A DNA stretch of 64,000 nucleotides from Telluria antibiotica (GTDB lineage Bacteria; Pseudomonadota; Gammaproteobacteria; Burkholderiales; Burkholderiaceae_D). The position numbers and the translations under genes were made by a program. Of the stretch, positions 11,022 through 21,436 are shown piece after piece; the first letter of the stretch is position 1; every line of letters starts with the position of its first letter. The notes under the pieces are model-generated. The model did no database searches. It saw nothing but the letters and a program-made list of their open reading frames with translations, and was not told the origin of the DNA. Where the stretch lies: assembly GCF_011682055.1 (NCBI RefSeq), contig NZ_JAAQOM010000001.1:674010-738009 (forward strand). The letters run 5' to 3'.

Positions 11022-11793
11022 GGGTCGTCGTGTCGAGGAAGTCGCGCATGGCGCGCAGCTGCGGCGCCGCATCGCCGGCGGCCGCTTCTTCTTCCGCCAG
11101 CTTCGCCTTTGCCTCTTCCAGCGTGAGGCCGGAACGGTAGATGTGCTTGTACGCGGCGCGGATCGCGTTGATCTGCTCGCGCGTGAACCCGCGGCGCTTG
11201 AGGCCCTCGATGTTCACGCCGTGCGCCTCGGCCGGGTTGCCGGAAACGAGGACGAACGGCGGCACGTCCTGCGTGAGGCTCGTGTACATGCCGATGAACG
11301 CGTGCGCGCCGATCTTGCAGAACTGGTGCACGCCGCAGTACCCGGACAGGATCGCCCAGTCGCCCACGTGCACGTGGCCCGCGAGCTGCGCGTTGTTCGA
11401 GAAGATCGTGTTGCTGCCGACCTGGCAATCGTGCGCGAGGTGCGTGTACGCGGACATCCAGTTGTCGTCGCCCAGGCGCGTCACGCCCGCGTCCTGCGCG
11501 GTGCCCAGGTTGAACGTGCAGAATTCGCGGATCGTGTTGCGGTCGCCGATGTCGAGGCGCGTCGGCTCGCCGGCCCACTTCTTGTCCTGCGGGGCAGCGC
11601 CCAGCGACGCGAACTGGAAGATGCGGTTGTCGCGGCCGATCGTCGTGTGGCCCTCGATGACGACGTGCGGCCCGACGACGGTGCCCGCGCCGATGCGCAC
11701 GTCCGGCCCGATGATGGAGTACGGGCCGACTTCGACGGTGGAGTCCAGCTCCGCCTTCGGGTCGACGATCGCGCTCGGGTGGACCTTGCTCAT
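11005..11793 (-). CDS. lpxA: UDP-N-acetylglucosamine O-acyltransferase
   Basis: LpxA transfers a hydroxyacyl chain from ACP to the 3-OH of UDP-GlcNAc, the first step of lipid A synthesis. It has 262 residues from the ATG at 11793 (MSKVHPSAI), the same length as E. coli LpxA. Hexapeptide repeats give a left-handed beta helix (residues 5-190), with the catalytic His region in [11 protein letters not shown]. The C-terminal helical domain includes [20 protein letters not shown]. The start overlaps the fabZ stop by one base (TGATG). Confidence 0.96.
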   Translation of the reverse strand: MSKVHPSAIVDPKAELDSTVEVGPYSIIGPDVRIGAGTVVGPHVVIEGHTTIGRDNRIFQFASLGAAPQDKKWAGEPTRLDIGDRNTIREFCTFNLGTAQDAGVTRLGDDNWMSAYTHLAHDCQVGSNTIFSNNAQLAGHVHVGDWAILSGYCGVHQFCKIGAHAFIGMYTSLTQDVPPFVLVSGNPAEAHGVNIEGLKRRGFTREQINAIRAAYKHIYRSGLTLEEAKAKLAEEEAAAGDAAPQLRAMRDFLDTTTRGIVR

Positions 11794-12272
11794 CACTGCC
11801 CCGCTTTTTCGTTCGCCCTGATGGTGCACATCAGTTCCGCTTCAACGGCGACCTTGCCTTCGACGCTGGCGACGGCCTTGTACTTCCAGATCCCGCGCGA
11901 CGTGCGCACGATCTCGACGTCCATCTTGAGCTGGTCGCCCGGCTCGACGGGACGCTTGAAGCGCGCGTTGTCGATGCCGACGAAGTACACGACGGAGTTC
12001 TCGTCCGGCTTGACGTTCATGGTCATGAACGACAGGATCGCGGCCGTCTGCGCCAGCGCTTCGATCATCAGCACGCCCGGCATCACGGGCTTGTGCGGGA
12101 AGTGGCCGTTGAAGAATTCCTCGTTGACGGTGACGTTCTTGATGGCGGTGATGGTCTTGCCGATCTCGTAGTCGACCACGCGGTCCACCAGCAGCAGCGG
12201 ATAGCGGTGCGGCAGGTATTCCTTGATCTCGTTGATGCCCAGGGTTTTATTTGTCGTAGTTTCGGTTGTCAT
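11793..12272 (-). CDS. fabZ: 3-hydroxyacyl-ACP dehydratase
   Basis: FabZ dehydrates 3-hydroxyacyl-ACP in fatty acid elongation and competes with LpxA/LpxD for the same substrate. It has 159 residues from the ATG at 12272. The hotdog-fold active site is in [20 protein letters not shown] (the His and the Glu). Family landmarks [14 protein letters not shown] and [10 protein letters not shown] are present. The ATG overlaps the lpxD stop by 4 nt, and the stop overlaps lpxA by one base, so lpxD-fabZ-lpxA is tightly coupled. Confidence 0.96.
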   Translation of the reverse strand: MTTETTTNKTLGINEIKEYLPHRYPLLLVDRVVDYEIGKTITAIKNVTVNEEFFNGHFPHKPVMPGVLMIEALAQTAAILSFMTMNVKPDENSVVYFVGIDNARFKRPVEPGDQLKMDVEIVRTSRGIWKYKAVASVEGKVAVEAELMCTIRANEKAGQ

Positions 12273-13327
12273 TTTTCTTCTGGTGCTTCCGTCAGTTGTT
12301 TGATCTGTTTTTCCAGGCTGCGCATCTTCTCGCGCAGCGAGGACAGGTTGCGCACGATGGCGGCGCTCTTTTCCCATTCGGCGTTCTTGGCGAGCGGATA
12401 AAAGCCCGTGTACTGCCCCGGTTCGAGCACGGAACGCGACACCATGCTGCCCGACGAGATATGGACGTTGTCCGCGATTTCCAGGTGCCCCAGCACCATC
12501 GCCGCGCCGCCGAACGTGCAATTCTTGCCGATCTTGGCGCTGCCCGCTACCCCCACGCAGCCTGCCATCGCCGTGTTCGCGCCGATGCGGCAGTTGTGGC
12601 CGATCTGGATCTGGTTGTCGAGCTTCACGCCATCCTCGATCACGGTATCGTCGAGCGCACCGCGGTCGATGGTCGTGTTGGCGCCCACGTCGACGTCGTC
12701 GCCCAGCAGCACGCGGCCCGTCTGCGGGATCTTGATGTACACGCCGTTCTCGCGCGCGAAGCCGAAGCCGTCGGTGCCGATCACGGCGCCCGAGTGCAGG
12801 ATGCCGCGCTTGCCGATCTTGCAGCGCGCATGGAAGGTCACGTTCGCGAACAAGTGCGTGTCGGCGCCGATCTCCGCCTCGCGGCCGACGAAGCAGCCCG
12901 CGTCGATCCGGACGCCGGCACCGATCACGGCGCCCGCCTCCACCGTCGCGTTCGGACCGATGGTCGCCGTCGGGTCGACCTGCGCCGTCTCGTCCACGAC
13001 GGCACTCCTGTGGATGCCGGCCGGCGGCACGTACTCGTCCAGCGCCACGAAGTACTGGGCGGCGCGGGCGAAATAGGCGTAGGGGTTTGTCGTGATGATG
13101 CGTGCGCCGGCATATGTGGTGGCGACGGTGGCGTCGTCCAGCGGCGAGACGATCAGCGCGGCCGCGTTGCTTTGTGCCGCGAGTGCGCGCAGTTTGCTGT
13201 TGCTGAGAAAGCTGATGTGCGAAGCGCCGGCGCTGTCGAGCGGTGCGATGCCCTGAACCTCGAGGTTCGGGTCACCCACCAGCTGCCCACCGAAGCGTTC
13301 GACCAAATCACCCAGTCGAGTGCCCAT
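12269..13327 (-). CDS. lpxD: UDP-3-O-(3-hydroxyacyl)glucosamine N-acyltransferase
   Basis: LpxD adds the second (N-linked) acyl chain in lipid A synthesis. It has 352 residues: an N-terminal uridine-binding domain (residues 1-100: [30 protein letters not shown]), a hexapeptide-repeat beta helix (about 105-310) with the catalytic His in [14 protein letters not shown], and a C-terminal helix ([17 protein letters not shown]). A terminator-like hairpin lies between skp and this gene, so expression may partly depend on readthrough or a local promoter. Confidence 0.96.
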   Translation of the reverse strand: MGTRLGDLVERFGGQLVGDPNLEVQGIAPLDSAGASHISFLSNSKLRALAAQSNAAALIVSPLDDATVATTYAGARIITTNPYAYFARAAQYFVALDEYVPPAGIHRSAVVDETAQVDPTATIGPNATVEAGAVIGAGVRIDAGCFVGREAEIGADTHLFANVTFHARCKIGKRGILHSGAVIGTDGFGFARENGVYIKIPQTGRVLLGDDVDVGANTTIDRGALDDTVIEDGVKLDNQIQIGHNCRIGANTAMAGCVGVAGSAKIGKNCTFGGAAMVLGHLEIADNVHISSGSMVSRSVLEPGQYTGFYPLAKNAEWEKSAAIVRNLSSLREKMRSLEKQIKQLTEAPEEK

Positions 13328-13350
13328 CGTGGTCGTTCCGTAAAAGAAGT

Positions 13351-13384
13351 AAAAATTGCCGGCCGCTCATCGAGCCGGCCGGCA
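13351..13384 (-). terminator. Terminator-like hairpin between skp and lpxD
   Basis: Read on the minus strand, TGCCGGCC and GGCCGGCA form an 8-bp stem, with an inner GCTC/GAGC stem, followed directly by ATTTTTA. It lies 21 bases after the skp stop codon and 24 bases before the lpxD start. It looks like an intra-operon attenuator. A second small hairpin (GAGCCGC-GT-GCGGCTC) overlaps the skp stop. Confidence 0.65.
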
Positions 13385-13404
13385 TCGGGGGAGCCGCGTG
13401 CGGC

Positions 13405-13929
13405 TCACTTGTCGAGCAGTTTGAGGATGCGGTCGGTGATGTCGACGCGCGGGCTGGTCCAGATGGCTTCCTGCAGCACGACGTCGAGGTGATCCTGCTC
13501 GGCCACCTGTTCGATCAGTTTATAGGCTTTCTGGGCGATGGCGGCGCGCTCCTCGTTCTTGCGCTGGAACAGGTCCTCGTTGTACTCGCGCTGCATACGC
13601 TGTACGTCCTTTTCCATGTCGAGCAGTTCGCGCGTACGCTTCGTGCGGTCGACGTCGGACAGTTTCGGCGCTTCGTCGTCGAACTTCTCGCGGCTCTGCT
13701 TGTACTTCTGCACGGCGTCGTCGAGCTGTTTCTGGCGCTTCGAGAATTCCGACTGCAGCTTCGCGTCCGCCGCCTTGGCCAGCTTGGACTCCGTCATCAG
13801 GCGTTCCGTGTACACGAAGCCGATGCGGCTGGTGGCGGTCTGCGCCGACGCCTGCGCCATCGCACCGGCGCACAACAGCGCCAGCGCGAGGCTGCGCGGC
13901 AACGAGGCTAACGATTTTTTCAACATCAT
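13405..13929 (-). CDS. skp: Periplasmic chaperone Skp/OmpH
   Basis: Skp holds unfolded outer-membrane proteins in the periplasm and delivers them to BamA. The protein has 174 residues from the ATG at 13929; AAGGA lies 9 nt upstream, and a TTG three codons earlier is less likely. A signal peptide ends near QASAQTA (about residue 30). The mature part starts RIGFVYTERLMTESKLAK and continues as a long charged coiled coil (residues 55-140), the tentacle arms of the Skp trimer. It lies between bamA and lpxD as in most beta/gammaproteobacteria. Confidence 0.94.
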   Translation of the reverse strand: MMLKKSLASLPRSLALALLCAGAMAQASAQTATSRIGFVYTERLMTESKLAKAADAKLQSEFSKRQKQLDDAVQKYKQSREKFDDEAPKLSDVDRTKRTRELLDMEKDVQRMQREYNEDLFQRKNEERAAIAQKAYKLIEQVAEQDHLDVVLQEAIWTSPRVDITDRILKLLDK

Positions 13930-13961
13930 TCTTCGCAATCCTTGTTTCGGCGATGGGTCGA

Positions 13962-16322
13962 TCAGAAACCGGTACCCATCTGGAACTGGAAGCGCTCCAG
14001 GCGGTCGCCCGGCTTCGCGTTCAAGGGCTTAGCATAACTCAACTTCAGCGGACCCACCGGCGAAATCCACGACAGGCCGATACCCGCCGAGTAGCGCAGC
14101 TGCGACGTGCGGATCGGCTCGTGCTCCTGGTAGATCTGGCCCGTGTCGGCGAAAGTGAACCAGCGCAGCGAGCGGTCCTGGCCGCTGCCCGGGAACGGGA
14201 ACTGCAGCTCGGCATTGCCGATGACGCGCTTGGCGCCGCCCAGGGCGTCGTACGTGCGCGGGTCGACGATACCCAGCGACGAGCTCTCGTAGCCGCGCAC
14301 GGAACCGATGCCGCCGCCGTAGAAGTTCTTGAAGACCGGGTACGCGTGGCCACCGAGGCCCGCGCCGTAGTCCAGTTCACCCTTCAGCGCCAGGGTCATC
14401 CAGCGCGTGATCGGGCGGTACCACTGGTGTTCGTAGATCATGCGGTAGTACTTGGCGTCGCCGACCGCGTCGATCTCGAGGTTGGCGCGCTGGTAGCGGC
14501 CGCGCGTTGGGGTGATCGCGGAGTCGCGCGAATCGCGGCCCCATGCCACCGTCAGCGGGATGGCGTTGGTCGTTGCCTCGCCGATGCCCGTCGCCTTCGC
14601 CGTCGCGTCCTTCGAGTTCTGCATCACGAACTGCTTGTACAGCGTGGGCGAGCTCTCGTCCGTCTCCAGGCGCGTGCGTTCGAGGCCCGCGCCGAAGTAG
14701 ACGGTGTCGATTTCCGAGAACGGCACGCCGAACGTCAGGTTGCCGCCCTGCTGGCGCACGGTGTACGAACCGATGTTCAGCGCCGGCGGACGCGACGTGC
14801 GCAGGTACAGCTGGAATGCGCGCGAGATGCCGTCGTCCGTGAAGTACGGATTCGTCTGCGCGAACGAGATCGTGCGGTTGTAGTGGCTCGTGTTCAGTTC
14901 GATGCCGACCGTGTTGCCGCTGCCGGCGAAGTTGGCCTGCGTGATGGACGCGGTGAACGTGAATTTCTCCGCCTGCGAGAACGCGCCGCCGACCATGAAG
15001 TTACCGGTGGGTTTTTCGACGACGGCGATGTTCACGTCCACGGCATCGTTCGTGCCCTGCGCTTCCGGCGTCTCCACCGTCACGTCCTTGAAGTAGCCGA
15101 GGCGGTCGACGCGGTCGCGCGACAGCTTCACCCGGTTCGGGTCGTACCACGAGCTCTCGAACTGGCGGAATTCGCGACGGATCACTTCGTCGCGCGTGAT
15201 CGTGTTGCCCGAGATGGTCATGTGGCGTACGTACGCCCGCTTGCCCGGATCGACGAAGAACGTGAATGCGACTTCGCGCTTCTCGCGGTTGATCTCGGGG
15301 TTCGCCGTGACGTTCGCGAACGCGTAGCCGAAGCTCGCGAGGCGGTCGGCGATACGCTTGTTCGACGCTTCCTGCAGGTCGCCGGAATAGGTCTGGCCCG
15401 GCTTCAGGAGGATCAGGCTCTTAAGCTCCTGCTCGCGGCCGAACATCTCCCCGTCCATCTTGATGCCGGAGACGGTGTACTTCTCGCCCTCCGTGATGTT
15501 GATGGTGAGGTAGATGTCCTTCTTGTCCGGCGTGATCGAGACCTGGGTGGACTCGACGTTCACTTCCAGGTAGCCGTGATTCAGGTACCACGACTTGATG
15601 GTCTCCAGGTCGCCGGTCAGCTTCTGCTTCGAGTACTGGTCGGCCTTCGAATACCACGTGAGCCAGCCGGACGTGTTCAGTTGCAGCAGCTGGCGCAGCT
15701 CCTTGTCGGAGAACGCCTTGTTGCCGACGATGTTGATCTGCTTGATCTTGGCGACGTCGCCCTCGTCCACGTTGAACATGATGTTCACGCGGTTGCGCTC
15801 GATCGGGGTGACGGTCGTCGTGATCTTGACGCCGTACAGGCCGTGCGACAGGTACTGGCGCTTCAATTCCTGCTCGGCGCGGTCGACGGATGCCTTGTCG
15901 AAGATCTTGGTCTCGCCGACGCCGATTTCCTTCAGCGCCTTCACGAGCATGTCCTTCTCGAATTCCTTGGTGCCCGTGAACTCGACGGCCGCGATGGCGG
16001 GACGTTCCTCGACCAGCACCACGAGCACGCCGTTTTCCTCTTCCAGGCGGATGTCCTTGAAGAAGCCGGTGGCGTACAGCGCCTTGATCGCGGCCGTGCC
16101 CTTGTCGTCATCGAAGGTTTCGCCCACGCGCACCGGCAGGTAGCTGAACACCGTGCCTGCCTCGGTGCGCTGGATGCCTTCGACCCGGATGTCCTTCACG
16201 ACGAAGGGAGCGACGGCGGCGGCATGGCCGGCACAGAGGGCCAGCACGGCGGCGCCGATCAAGCTGCGACGGGAGGGCAAGGCAAAACGCGGATGGGCAA
16301 AACGTTCGGGTTGTAAATTCAT
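13962..16322 (-). CDS. bamA: Outer-membrane assembly factor BamA
   Basis: BamA is the beta-barrel core of the machine that inserts outer-membrane proteins. The protein has 786 residues: a signal region (1-37, LAVLALCAGHAAAVAPF-like), five POTRA domains (about 38-440, the first beginning FVVKDIRVEGIQRTEAGTVF) and a 16-strand barrel with the loop-6 motif near GSVRGYESSSLG. The chain ends FQFQMGTGF, with the C-terminal Phe expected of an outer-membrane barrel. It lies between rseP and skp, the standard order. Confidence 0.97.
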   Translation of the reverse strand: MNLQPERFAHPRFALPSRRSLIGAAVLALCAGHAAAVAPFVVKDIRVEGIQRTEAGTVFSYLPVRVGETFDDDKGTAAIKALYATGFFKDIRLEEENGVLVVLVEERPAIAAVEFTGTKEFEKDMLVKALKEIGVGETKIFDKASVDRAEQELKRQYLSHGLYGVKITTTVTPIERNRVNIMFNVDEGDVAKIKQINIVGNKAFSDKELRQLLQLNTSGWLTWYSKADQYSKQKLTGDLETIKSWYLNHGYLEVNVESTQVSITPDKKDIYLTINITEGEKYTVSGIKMDGEMFGREQELKSLILLKPGQTYSGDLQEASNKRIADRLASFGYAFANVTANPEINREKREVAFTFFVDPGKRAYVRHMTISGNTITRDEVIRREFRQFESSWYDPNRVKLSRDRVDRLGYFKDVTVETPEAQGTNDAVDVNIAVVEKPTGNFMVGGAFSQAEKFTFTASITQANFAGSGNTVGIELNTSHYNRTISFAQTNPYFTDDGISRAFQLYLRTSRPPALNIGSYTVRQQGGNLTFGVPFSEIDTVYFGAGLERTRLETDESSPTLYKQFVMQNSKDATAKATGIGEATTNAIPLTVAWGRDSRDSAITPTRGRYQRANLEIDAVGDAKYYRMIYEHQWYRPITRWMTLALKGELDYGAGLGGHAYPVFKNFYGGGIGSVRGYESSSLGIVDPRTYDALGGAKRVIGNAELQFPFPGSGQDRSLRWFTFADTGQIYQEHEPIRTSQLRYSAGIGLSWISPVGPLKLSYAKPLNAKPGDRLERFQFQMGTGF

Positions 16323-16445
16323 CGGTTAGATCAATGGGTCAGTCATTGGACAACGTTACGTGTGCTACGCCGGGGCTTGTACCACCTAAGCCGGACGCTC
16401 CGATGCCCGCCGCGGACGCAGCGTACATATCGGAGTGCCGTGTGT

Positions 16446-17792
16446 TCAGAGCAGTCGCACCAGGTCGTTGAAGACGGCAAGCGCCATCAGCATGAACAGC
16501 AGGCCTACCCCGGCACGCTGCGCGATCTCGCCGATCCGCGCGGGCAAGGGTCGCCCGGTCAAAACTTCCAGCGAATAATACAGCAAATGGCCACCGTCCA
16601 GAACGGGAATTGGTAACAGATTCATTACACCCAGGCTGATCGAGATGAATGCGATGAACTCGAGGAAGGGCTCGACGCCCGAGCGTGCCGTCTGTCCGGC
16701 CACGTCCGCGATCGTGATCGGGCCCGTCACGTTTTTCAGCGAGACCTCGCCCACGATCATCTTCGCGATCATCTTGACGGTCAGCGCGCTCGTTTCCCAC
16801 GTGCGCTTGGCGCCCTTCGCGACCGCCTCCAGCGGGCCCGCCTGCACCGTCACCAGCTCCGGCGCCTGCGCAATCATCGCCTTCACGATGCCCTTGCCCG
16901 ATTGCGGGTCGCGGTCGGGCGTCACCGGCAGCACGACCTGATCCGCGCCGCGCAGCACGCCGACCTGCAGCGTCTTGCCGGCCGCGCCGCGCACGGCCTC
17001 GATGAACGCGATGCCGTCGACGACGGGCTTGCCGTCGATCGTCGTCACGAGGTCGCCCTGGCGCAGGCCCGCGCGCGCGGCGGGGCCGTCCGGCAGGACC
17101 TTCTCGATCGTCGGCCGCGGGCGCCACATCTGCATGCCGAGCACGCCCAGCACGTCGCCGTCCACGTCGAGCGCCGCCATGCGGTCGGCCGGCAGCACGG
17201 CGCGGTACGGCGCCGAATCGGCCACGGGGCCGCGCAACGCGAGTTCGGCCGCATGCTTGTCGACGGCGGCGCGCACCAGTTCCCAGCGCAGTTCCGTCCA
17301 CGATTGCACGGGGCGGCCATTGACCGCCGTGACGACGTCGCCGCCGCGCACGCCCGCCTGGTACACGGCGGACGCCGGCGCCATCGGCCGCAGCCGGGTG
17401 CCCGGCTCCTCCTTCCCGTGCATGAACAACGCGGCCATCAGGAAGATGGCGAGGATGAAGTTGGCGACGGGGCCCGCCGCCACGATGGCGATGCGCTTCC
17501 ACACGTTCTGGCGCGTGAATTCGCGCGGCAGGTCGGCGTCGTTGGTGGGCGCCGTCGCGGGGTCGCGCGCGTCGAGCATCTTGACGTAGCCGCCGATCGG
17601 CAGCGCCGAGATGGCCCATTCCGTCTGGTCCGGGCCGAAGCGGCGCGACCACACGATGCGTCCCATGCCGATCGAGAAACGCAGCACTTTCACGCCGCAC
17701 AGCCGCGCGACGACATAGTGCCCCAGTTCGTGGAAGATGATCAGGGGCCCCAGGGCCAACAGGAACGCCAGCAGGGTGTGGATCAGGTTCAT
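16446..17792 (-). CDS. rseP: Site-2 metalloprotease RseP
   Basis: RseP is an inner-membrane zinc protease that cuts anti-sigma factor RseA and remnant signal peptides. It has 448 residues. The first membrane segment contains IIFHELGHYVVARL (HExxH zinc site), and the second motif lies in MNLLPIPVLDGGHLLYY (the Asp ligand). Two PDZ domains lie between (about 130-210 and 215-300: GVRGGDVVTAVNGRPV; GLRQGDLVTTIDGKPV). Four membrane segments are expected. It is downstream of dxr and upstream of bamA. Confidence 0.96.
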   Translation of the reverse strand: MNLIHTLLAFLLALGPLIIFHELGHYVVARLCGVKVLRFSIGMGRIVWSRRFGPDQTEWAISALPIGGYVKMLDARDPATAPTNDADLPREFTRQNVWKRIAIVAAGPVANFILAIFLMAALFMHGKEEPGTRLRPMAPASAVYQAGVRGGDVVTAVNGRPVQSWTELRWELVRAAVDKHAAELALRGPVADSAPYRAVLPADRMAALDVDGDVLGVLGMQMWRPRPTIEKVLPDGPAARAGLRQGDLVTTIDGKPVVDGIAFIEAVRGAAGKTLQVGVLRGADQVVLPVTPDRDPQSGKGIVKAMIAQAPELVTVQAGPLEAVAKGAKRTWETSALTVKMIAKMIVGEVSLKNVTGPITIADVAGQTARSGVEPFLEFIAFISISLGVMNLLPIPVLDGGHLLYYSLEVLTGRPLPARIGEIAQRAGVGLLFMLMALAVFNDLVRLL

Positions 17793-17826
17793 GACTTTCT
17801 CCCGTCAGGGCCCGCTCGAAATCGTA

Positions 17827-18996
17827 TTACGACGCATGCACGATGCGTTCGGCCGCGGCGCGGGCACGCGCGTCCTGGGCCATCACGGCCTCGATGCTGG
17901 TGGCCGCGCCGTGCGGATTCTCGTCCATCACGCGGCGCACGACGCGGTCGATGTCGCGGAAGCCGATGCGCCGGTCCAGGAACGCCTGCACCGCCACTTC
18001 GTTCGCCGCGTTCAGCAGCGCCGGCGCCGTGCCGCCCGCGCGCAGCGCGTCGAAGGCGAGCGCGAGGCACGGGAAGCGGTCGAAGTCGGGCTTGTGGAAG
18101 GCGAGCGCGGCCCACTGCGTCAGGTCGAGCTGCTCGACGCCGGACGCGATGCGTTCCGGGTACGCGAGCGCGTGGGCGATCGGGGTGCGCATGTCGGGGT
18201 TGCCGAGCTGCGCCAGCACGGAGCCGTCGACGTACGACACCATCGAGTGGATCACGCTTTGCGGGTGGATCACCACCTCGATGCGGTCGGCCGGTGCGCC
18301 GAACAGCCAGTGCGCCTCGATCACTTCGAGGCCCTTGTTCATCATCGTCGCGGAGTCGACGGAGATCTTGCGGCCCATCGACCAGTTCGGATGCTTGCAC
18401 GCCTCTTCCGGCGTGACGGCTTCCAGCGTCTCGACGGCGCGCTGCAGGAACGGGCCGCCGGAAGCCGTCAGCAGGATCTTCGCGACGCCGGCAGCGTCCG
18501 GCGAGCGTCCATACGTGCCCGGCAGCGACTGGAAGATCGCGTTGTGCTCGGAATCGATGGGGAGCAAGGTGGCCTTGTGCTCCTTCACGGCGTCCATGAA
18601 CAGCTGGCCCGACATCACGAGCGCTTCCTTGTTCGCCAGCAGGATCTTCTTGCCCGCGCGCGCGGCCGCGAGCGCGGGCGCGAGGCCGGCGGCGCCGACG
18701 ATCGCGGCCATCACGGTGTCGGTGTCGGGGCTGGAAGCGATCTCGCACAGCGCCGCCTCACCATGGGCGACGTCGATCGGCAGCCCGGCCAACAGGTCGC
18801 GCAGGCGCGCCGCCGCCGCCGCCGTGCCGACGACGGCGCGCTGCGGGCGGAACACGCGGCATTGCGCGGCGAGCGCGTCCACGCGTTCGTGCGCGCTCAA
18901 GGCGTAGACGCGGTATTTGTCCGGATGACGCGCGAGCACGTCGAGGGTCGAGACGCCGATGGAGCCGGTGGCGCCCAGAATAGTGATGCGTTGCAT
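17827..18996 (-). CDS. dxr: 1-deoxy-D-xylulose 5-phosphate reductoisomerase
   Basis: Dxr makes 2-C-methyl-D-erythritol 4-phosphate using NADPH, the committed step of the MEP isoprenoid pathway. Taking the ATG at 18996 ([14 protein letters not shown]), the protein has 389 residues; an ATG four codons upstream is possible. The NADPH site is [14 protein letters not shown]. Metal and substrate residues lie in [17 protein letters not shown] and in [25 protein letters not shown] positions ([19 protein letters not shown]). It sits between cdsA and rseP and supplies precursors used by UppS. Confidence 0.96.
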   Translation of the reverse strand: MQRITILGATGSIGVSTLDVLARHPDKYRVYALSAHERVDALAAQCRVFRPQRAVVGTAAAAARLRDLLAGLPIDVAHGEAALCEIASSPDTDTVMAAIVGAAGLAPALAAARAGKKILLANKEALVMSGQLFMDAVKEHKATLLPIDSEHNAIFQSLPGTYGRSPDAAGVAKILLTASGGPFLQRAVETLEAVTPEEACKHPNWSMGRKISVDSATMMNKGLEVIEAHWLFGAPADRIEVVIHPQSVIHSMVSYVDGSVLAQLGNPDMRTPIAHALAYPERIASGVEQLDLTQWAALAFHKPDFDRFPCLALAFDALRAGGTAPALLNAANEVAVQAFLDRRIGFRDIDRVVRRVMDENPHGAATSIEAVMAQDARARAAAERIVHAS

Positions 18997-19093
18997 GTTG
19001 CGTTCCATTGTCAGGGTCGTCCCATGGCGTTAAGGGATTCTGGCACGGCAGGCGCCGCAGCGGCGCCGCCCTGTCCGAACGACCTGGTGTGTG

Positions 19094-19921
19094 TTACAGC
19101 CGCGCCCCGATCAGCGCGGCGAGCGGCAGCACGGGGACGAGCGCGTCGATCCGGTCGAGCACGCCGCCGTGGCCCGGCAGCAGGTTGCTGCTGTCCTTCA
19201 TGCCGGCGCGCCGCTTGAGCTGGGATTCGAACAGGTCGCCGACGATGCTGGCCGCGACCATCAGCACGAGCACCACGACGAGCGCCGGCCAGCCGTAGCG
19301 ATGCTGGACGGCCGCGGCGAACGTGTTCGCAAAGGCGTCGCCGCCGAACTGCACGGACAAGCCGGCCAGCACGAGCACGGCGATGCCGCCACCGATCGCG
19401 CCTTCCCACGATTTGCCGGGCGAGATCGATGGCGCGAGCTTGCGCTTGCCGAACGCCTTGCCGGAGAAGTAGGCGCCGATGTCGGCCACCCACACGATCG
19501 CGAGCACGGACAGCAGGAACACGGGCGAGTGCGAATACAGGGCGACGATGGACGCGAAGCAGCCGACGACGGCGAACGCGTACACGAGCGACAGCAGCGT
19601 GTTCGCGGGCGTGTGCAGCGGCGGCAGGCCGATCTTCAGCGACGGCGCGAACCGCGCGATCCACAGCGCCACGCTCAGCGCGGCCCAGAACGACAGGTTC
19701 GTGTGCCCCGTGAACACGGCCATCGCGAAGACGGCGGCCCAGACCAGCGCGATCACGTGCGCGTTGTGCGTGTCTGGGTTGAACAGCCGGAAGCATTCCC
19801 AGATGGCGGCGCCGAAGAACACCGTCGCCACCACCGCGAACGCCATGTAGTTGTTGAAGTAGAGGACCGGCAGCAGGACTGCCAGCAGCACGACGGCGGT
19901 AATGACGCGGGTTCTGAGCAT
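19094..19921 (-). CDS. cdsA: Phosphatidate cytidylyltransferase
   Basis: CdsA converts phosphatidic acid and CTP to CDP-diacylglycerol, the branch point of phospholipid synthesis. It has 275 residues and about eight hydrophobic segments. The signature is clear near the C-terminus: SPGKSWEGAIGG, then SQLKRRAGMKDSSNLLPGHG and GVLDRIDALVPVLP, with the conserved Asp residues. It follows uppS and precedes dxr on the minus strand. Confidence 0.96.
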   Translation of the reverse strand: MLRTRVITAVVLLAVLLPVLYFNNYMAFAVVATVFFGAAIWECFRLFNPDTHNAHVIALVWAAVFAMAVFTGHTNLSFWAALSVALWIARFAPSLKIGLPPLHTPANTLLSLVYAFAVVGCFASIVALYSHSPVFLLSVLAIVWVADIGAYFSGKAFGKRKLAPSISPGKSWEGAIGGGIAVLVLAGLSVQFGGDAFANTFAAAVQHRYGWPALVVVLVLMVAASIVGDLFESQLKRRAGMKDSSNLLPGHGGVLDRIDALVPVLPLAALIGARL

Positions 19922-19928
19922 CAGGTAT

Positions 19929-20687
19929 TCAGCCTTGTTTAGCCGTGTTGGCGACTTGTTCGCCGGTGCGGCCGAAGCGGCGTTCCCGGCTCTGGTAGGA
20001 CGCGATCGCCGTGTCGAGCGACTCGGGCGAGAAGTCCGGCCAGAAGGTGTCGGTGAAGTACAGCTCGGAATACGCGAGCTGCCATAGGAGGAAGTTCGAG
20101 ATGCGCTCTTCGCCGCCCGTGCGGATGAACAGGTCGGGCTCGGGCGCGTAGGCCATCGCCAGGTGCGGGGCCAGCATCTCTTCGGTGTACTCGGTCACGC
20201 CCGGATTCGCGGCGACCATCTTGCCGGTTGCCTGCATGATGTCCCAGCGGCCGCCGTAGTTGGCGCAGATGGTGACGGTCAGGCGGCTGTTGTTCGCGGT
20301 GCGGCGCTCGGCGTTGGCGATCATGTCCTGCAGCTTAGGCGCGAAGCGCGACAAATCGCCCACGACCTTCAGGCGGATGTTATTCGCGTGCATCTTGGAC
20401 ACTTCGCGCTCGAGCGCCGTAACGAACAGGCCCATCAGGTAGGACACTTCGTCCGCGGGACGGCGCCAGTTTTCCGACGAAAACGCGAACAGGGTCAGGT
20501 ATTCCACGCCACGGTCCACGCACGCCTCGACGATCTTGCGCACGGCGTCCACGCCCTTGACGTGGCCGGCCACACGGGGCAGCAGGCGCTTGGTCGCCCA
20601 GCGGCCGTTGCCGTCCATGATGATGGCGATGTGGCGCGGCACCGTCGGCGCTTCGGGAACTGCGGTGGTCGAACTTTTGAAAATCAT
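19929..20687 (-). CDS. uppS: Undecaprenyl pyrophosphate synthase (cis-prenyltransferase)
   Basis: UppS extends farnesyl diphosphate to the C55 lipid carrier for cell-wall and O-antigen synthesis. From the ATG at 20687 it has 252 residues, like E. coli UppS (253); a TTG 8 codons upstream is in frame but unlikely. Motifs include [16 protein letters not shown] (catalytic Asp), [16 protein letters not shown] and [19 protein letters not shown]. It is 7 bases upstream of cdsA. A hairpin at 20771-20798 separates it from frr. Confidence 0.95.
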   Translation of the reverse strand: MIFKSSTTAVPEAPTVPRHIAIIMDGNGRWATKRLLPRVAGHVKGVDAVRKIVEACVDRGVEYLTLFAFSSENWRRPADEVSYLMGLFVTALEREVSKMHANNIRLKVVGDLSRFAPKLQDMIANAERRTANNSRLTVTICANYGGRWDIMQATGKMVAANPGVTEYTEEMLAPHLAMAYAPEPDLFIRTGGEERISNFLLWQLAYSELYFTDTFWPDFSPESLDTAIASYQSRERRFGRTGEQVANTAKQG

Positions 20688-20770
20688 AAATGGACTGCGA
20701 AAAGACTGCAAAGGATCACGGTCGCCGTCCGCCGGACGACTGCGAAGACGGCGACTGAAAAAGGTGGAAC

Positions 20771-20798
20771 GGACCGGTCAGGCCTAGCCTGCCGGTCC
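20771..20798 (-). terminator. Hairpin between frr and uppS
   Basis: GGACCGG...CAGGC and GCCTG...CCGGTCC form a nearly perfect stem with a CTA loop. On the minus strand a T5 tract follows about 8 bases later, so it is only a weak terminator or an RNA-stability element. The rest of 20688-20848 holds no gene that I can support. Confidence 0.5.
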
Positions 20799-20848
20799 GA
20801 CGTCCACAACGATACCCGCGACCCGAGGGCGCCGCAATACGTATCGGC

Positions 20849-21409
20849 TTAAACGGTCATCACTTCTTTTTCTTTTTCGGCAACGAGCTTGTCGATGTCG
20901 ACGACGGCCTTGTCGGTCATCTTCTGCACGTCGTCCTGGGCGCGGCGCTCGTCGTCTTCCGAGATCGCCTTGTCCTTGACCAGCTTCTTCAGCTGTTCGT
21001 TGGCGTCGCGGCGCACGTTGCGGACGGCGATCTTCGCGTCTTCCGCTTCCGACTTGCACAGCTTGACCATTTCCTTGCGGCGCTCTTCCGTCAGCGCCGG
21101 CGTCGGCACGCGGACCATCTCGCCGAACGTCGACGGATTCAGGCCCAGGTCCGATTCGCGGATCGCCTTTTCGATGACGTTCAGCATTTTCTTTTCATAC
21201 GGCTGGACGCCGATCGTGCGGGCGTCGATCAAGGTCAGGTTGGCGACCATCGGCAGCGCGGTCGGCGAGCCGTAGTAGTCGACCATCACGTGGTCCAGGA
21301 TGCCGGTGTGGGCGCGGCCGGTGCGAACCTTGGCCAGATTGCTTCTCAGGGTCTCGATGGATTTCGCCATCTTGTCCTGGGCACTTTTTTTAACGTCAGC
21401 GACGGACAT
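20849..21409 (-). CDS. frr: Ribosome recycling factor
   Basis: RRF splits post-termination ribosomes together with EF-G. At 186 residues it matches the family (185). Landmarks are [38 protein letters not shown] residues ([18 protein letters not shown]), [18 protein letters not shown] and [30 protein letters not shown] gives a good ribosome site. It is 28 bases downstream of pyrH, the usual neighbour. Confidence 0.97.
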   Translation of the reverse strand: MSVADVKKSAQDKMAKSIETLRSNLAKVRTGRAHTGILDHVMVDYYGSPTALPMVANLTLIDARTIGVQPYEKKMLNVIEKAIRESDLGLNPSTFGEMVRVPTPALTEERRKEMVKLCKSEAEDAKIAVRNVRRDANEQLKKLVKDKAISEDDERRAQDDVQKMTDKAVVDIDKLVAEKEKEVMTV

Positions 21410-21436
21410 GCTGCTCTCCTGTCTTTCTATAAATGA

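Noticed and set aside
13953..16316. Long plus-strand open frame opposite bamA
   Set aside because: Mirror of bamA codons with no signal peptide or domain.
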